Positions 62,734 through 64,000 of a stretch of DNA of 64,000 bases are shown here, piece after piece (position 1 is the first letter of the stretch; every line of letters begins with the position of its first letter). This DNA comes from Streptomyces sp. WAC 01529. Lineage in GTDB: Bacteria > Actinomycetota > Actinomycetes > Streptomycetales > Streptomycetaceae. A model generated the notes under the pieces. That model searched no databases. It was not told the DNA's origin and saw only the letters and a list, made by a program, of their open reading frames with translations. The stretch covers positions 6,537,001 through 6,601,000 of the forward strand of contig NZ_CP029617.1 of the NCBI RefSeq assembly GCF_003945545.1, in the 5' to 3' direction. Position numbers and translations under genes: made by a program.

Positions 62734-63603
62734 ATGGATCCGCATCTCCTGCGTACGTACGTGACGGTGGCCCGCCTCGCCTCCTTCTCCGAGGCCGCGC
62801 GCGCACTCGGCTACACCCAGTCCGCCGTCTCCCAGCACATCGCCGCCCTGGAACAGGACCTCGGTTCCGCCCTGCTGACCCGCCGCCCCGTGGCCCCCAC
62901 CCCGGCCGGCGCACGCCTCCTGGAACACGCGGGTCCGCTGCTGCTGCGCCTCGACGCGGCCCGCGCCGAGGTCGTGCGCATGGCGAGCGCCCCCGAGCAC
63001 GGCCTGACGCTGGCCGCCACGCCGACCGCCCTGACCCGGCGTACGGCCGAGGCGCTGCCCCCGGCGGGCGTCACCCTCTCCGTGCTGCCCCGCGACGAGA
63101 TCCCCGCTGCCGTCGCGACCGGCGCCGTCGACCTCGGCCTCGTCGACGGCCTCGCCGCGCCGAACGACCCGCTGCGCCTGCCCGACGTGGCACCCCTCAC
63201 CGCGCGGGGCACCGGCCAGGAGCCCGTCGCCGTCCTGCTCCCCGAAGGCCACCCGCTGGCCCGCCGCACCGGACTGCGCCTCGGCGACCTCGTGCACGCC
63301 CGCTGGATCGACGCCCCCGGCACCGGCCTGCCGCTGGCCCAACTCCGCGCCGCGAACGGCACATCGGGCTTCCGGCCCGCGCTGCGCTACGACGGCACGG
63401 ACCTGCGTACCCTCGCCGCGCTCGCCGCCGCGGGCCACGGCCTGACCCTGCTGCCGCGCTCGGCCGCCGCCGGGGTGCCCGGCACGGTCGCCGTGCCGCT
63501 GACCGCGCCCCGCGTCGTCCACCGCACGGAGCTGCTCCACGCGGGCACCCTGCGCGGGGCCGCCGCGGCGCTGGCGGCACACCTGGACGTCACCCGTTCG
63601 TGA
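62734..63603 (+). CDS. LysR-family transcriptional regulator
   Basis: 289 residues. The N-terminal helix-turn-helix is MDPHLLRTYVTVARLASFSE, then AARALGYTQSAVSQHIAALE and LLTRRPVAPTPAGARLL; the rest is the effector-binding domain (LTLAATPTALTRR, TGAVDLGLVDGLAAP, LRTLAALAAAGHGLTLLP). ATG 62734 is preferred over an upstream ATG at 62710. Typical arrangement with a divergently transcribed target; the effector is unknown. Confidence 0.9.
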   Translation: MDPHLLRTYVTVARLASFSEAARALGYTQSAVSQHIAALEQDLGSALLTRRPVAPTPAGARLLEHAGPLLLRLDAARAEVVRMASAPEHGLTLAATPTALTRRTAEALPPAGVTLSVLPRDEIPAAVATGAVDLGLVDGLAAPNDPLRLPDVAPLTARGTGQEPVAVLLPEGHPLARRTGLRLGDLVHARWIDAPGTGLPLAQLRAANGTSGFRPALRYDGTDLRTLAALAAAGHGLTLLPRSAAAGVPGTVAVPLTAPRVVHRTELLHAGTLRGAAAALAAHLDVTRS

Positions 63604-63652
63604 GGCATCGCCGCAGGGGCGCGCCGGGTAGGGCTGTGGCCGGAGGCGAGCC

Positions 63653-64000
63653 ATGGAACAGACCGCGTTGCGTCCCAAGCCGATGCCAGGCCGGAGCCCC
63701 GGCCACGGCCCAGGCGACCACCCCGAGAAGGACCGTCGGCCATACGCCGTGCGGCGCCGAGGCAGGCGAGTGCCGGCCGTGCTGTCCGGACTGCTCCTCG
63801 CGGTGCTCCTGGTCCTTGCGGGTATCGGCATCGGCGTCGGAGCCGTGGGCGCCACCGTCCTCGACGTGAGCGGGCTCGCCGGGACAGGGGAGGCCGCGTC
63901 CCCGACGGGCGCGCCCCGGCCGACCGCCGGGGGCCCTGAGTCCGAGGCACCGAAGCCCGAAGCGTCCAAGCCCGCGCTGAAGTCCGCGCCGCCGAAGTCC
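63653..64000 (+). CDS. anchored Pro/Lys-rich protein, 3' end cut by the window
   Basis: ATG 63653 follows GGAGG by 6 bp and the frame stays open to the window end (116 codons). A basic cytoplasmic part (KPMPGRSPGHGP ... RRPYAVRRRGRR) precedes one transmembrane helix (VPAVLSGLLLAVLLVLAGIG) and an extracytoplasmic linker rich in Pro, Lys, Ser and Glu (SEAPKPEASKPALKSAPPKS). This resembles the N-terminus of membrane-anchored cell-wall or penicillin-binding-type proteins; the functional domain lies outside the window. Confidence 0.6.
   Translation, partial: MEQTALRPKPMPGRSPGHGPGDHPEKDRRPYAVRRRGRRVPAVLSGLLLAVLLVLAGIGIGVGAVGATVLDVSGLAGTGEAASPTGAPRPTAGGPESEAPKPEASKPALKSAPPKS

Overview
The window is high-GC DNA (GC-rich third codon positions, GTG/TTG starts, GTGA/ATGA stop-start overlaps, rare in-frame TTA codons, a germacradienol/geosmin synthase, and short GC-rich intergenic repeats), so it almost certainly comes from a Streptomyces chromosome. 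All calls come from reading translated frames and motifs; no database search was run.

Layout. 1-5.9 kb: the end of an oligopeptide/metal-type ABC importer (permease, double ATPase), a class I methyltransferase, a Cmx-like MFS exporter with two operator-like palindromes, a RidA-like protein and a TetR regulator. 6.0-7.3 kb: a 26-residue precursor peptide ending AWYHWY followed by a short cytochrome P450. This matches the atropopeptide (tryptorubin-type) RiPP architecture and differs from the tryptorubin A core AWYIWY at one position. A broken methyltransferase lies beside it. 8.1-13.3 kb: a secreted sphingomyelinase-type phosphodiesterase, a secreted RHS-repeat protein and two tiny membrane proteins. 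13.3-19.4 kb: a Tat-exported PhoX-like protein, a ZapE-type ATPase, a RibD-like reductase, a small conserved protein, murC and msrB. 19.5-24.0 kb: a three-gene operon (winged-helix-like protein, STAND-like NTPase, membrane-anchored periplasmic-binding protein) with TTA codons in two genes. 24.2-31.8 kb: a secreted M28 aminopeptidase and a ribose operon (rbsR-rbsA-rbsCB fusion-rbsK-rbsD) with twin LacI-type operators. 31.9-35.6 kb: an SseB/DUF1266 protein, a second P450 and an alpha/beta hydrolase whose 3' end runs into an intergenic repeat.

35.8-59.4 kb is the largest unusual block: two converging operons. The rightward one encodes a GAP1-N2-like protein (with a TTA codon) and a TerY-P-type triad (vWA, PP2C, protein kinase with zinc ribbon). 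The leftward one encodes ten genes, mostly with 4-8 bp overlaps: a small protein, a TPR protein, a 1962-residue CHAT-protease/TPR protein, a 126-residue protein that shares a domain with the CHAT/TPR protein, a GrpE-like protein, a DnaK-like Hsp70 with a zinc ribbon, a second Hsp70-like/TPR protein, a coiled-coil membrane protein with a MotB/ZorB-like partner, and a Fn3-like protein. I read this as a chaperone-assisted, phosphorylation-controlled, caspase-like protease system, plausibly for stress or phage defence. The parts are recognisable; the joint function is inferred.

59.6-64.0 kb: geosmin synthase, a CTP-synthase-like class I amidotransferase, a LysR regulator and the start of an anchored proline/lysine-rich protein cut by the window edge.
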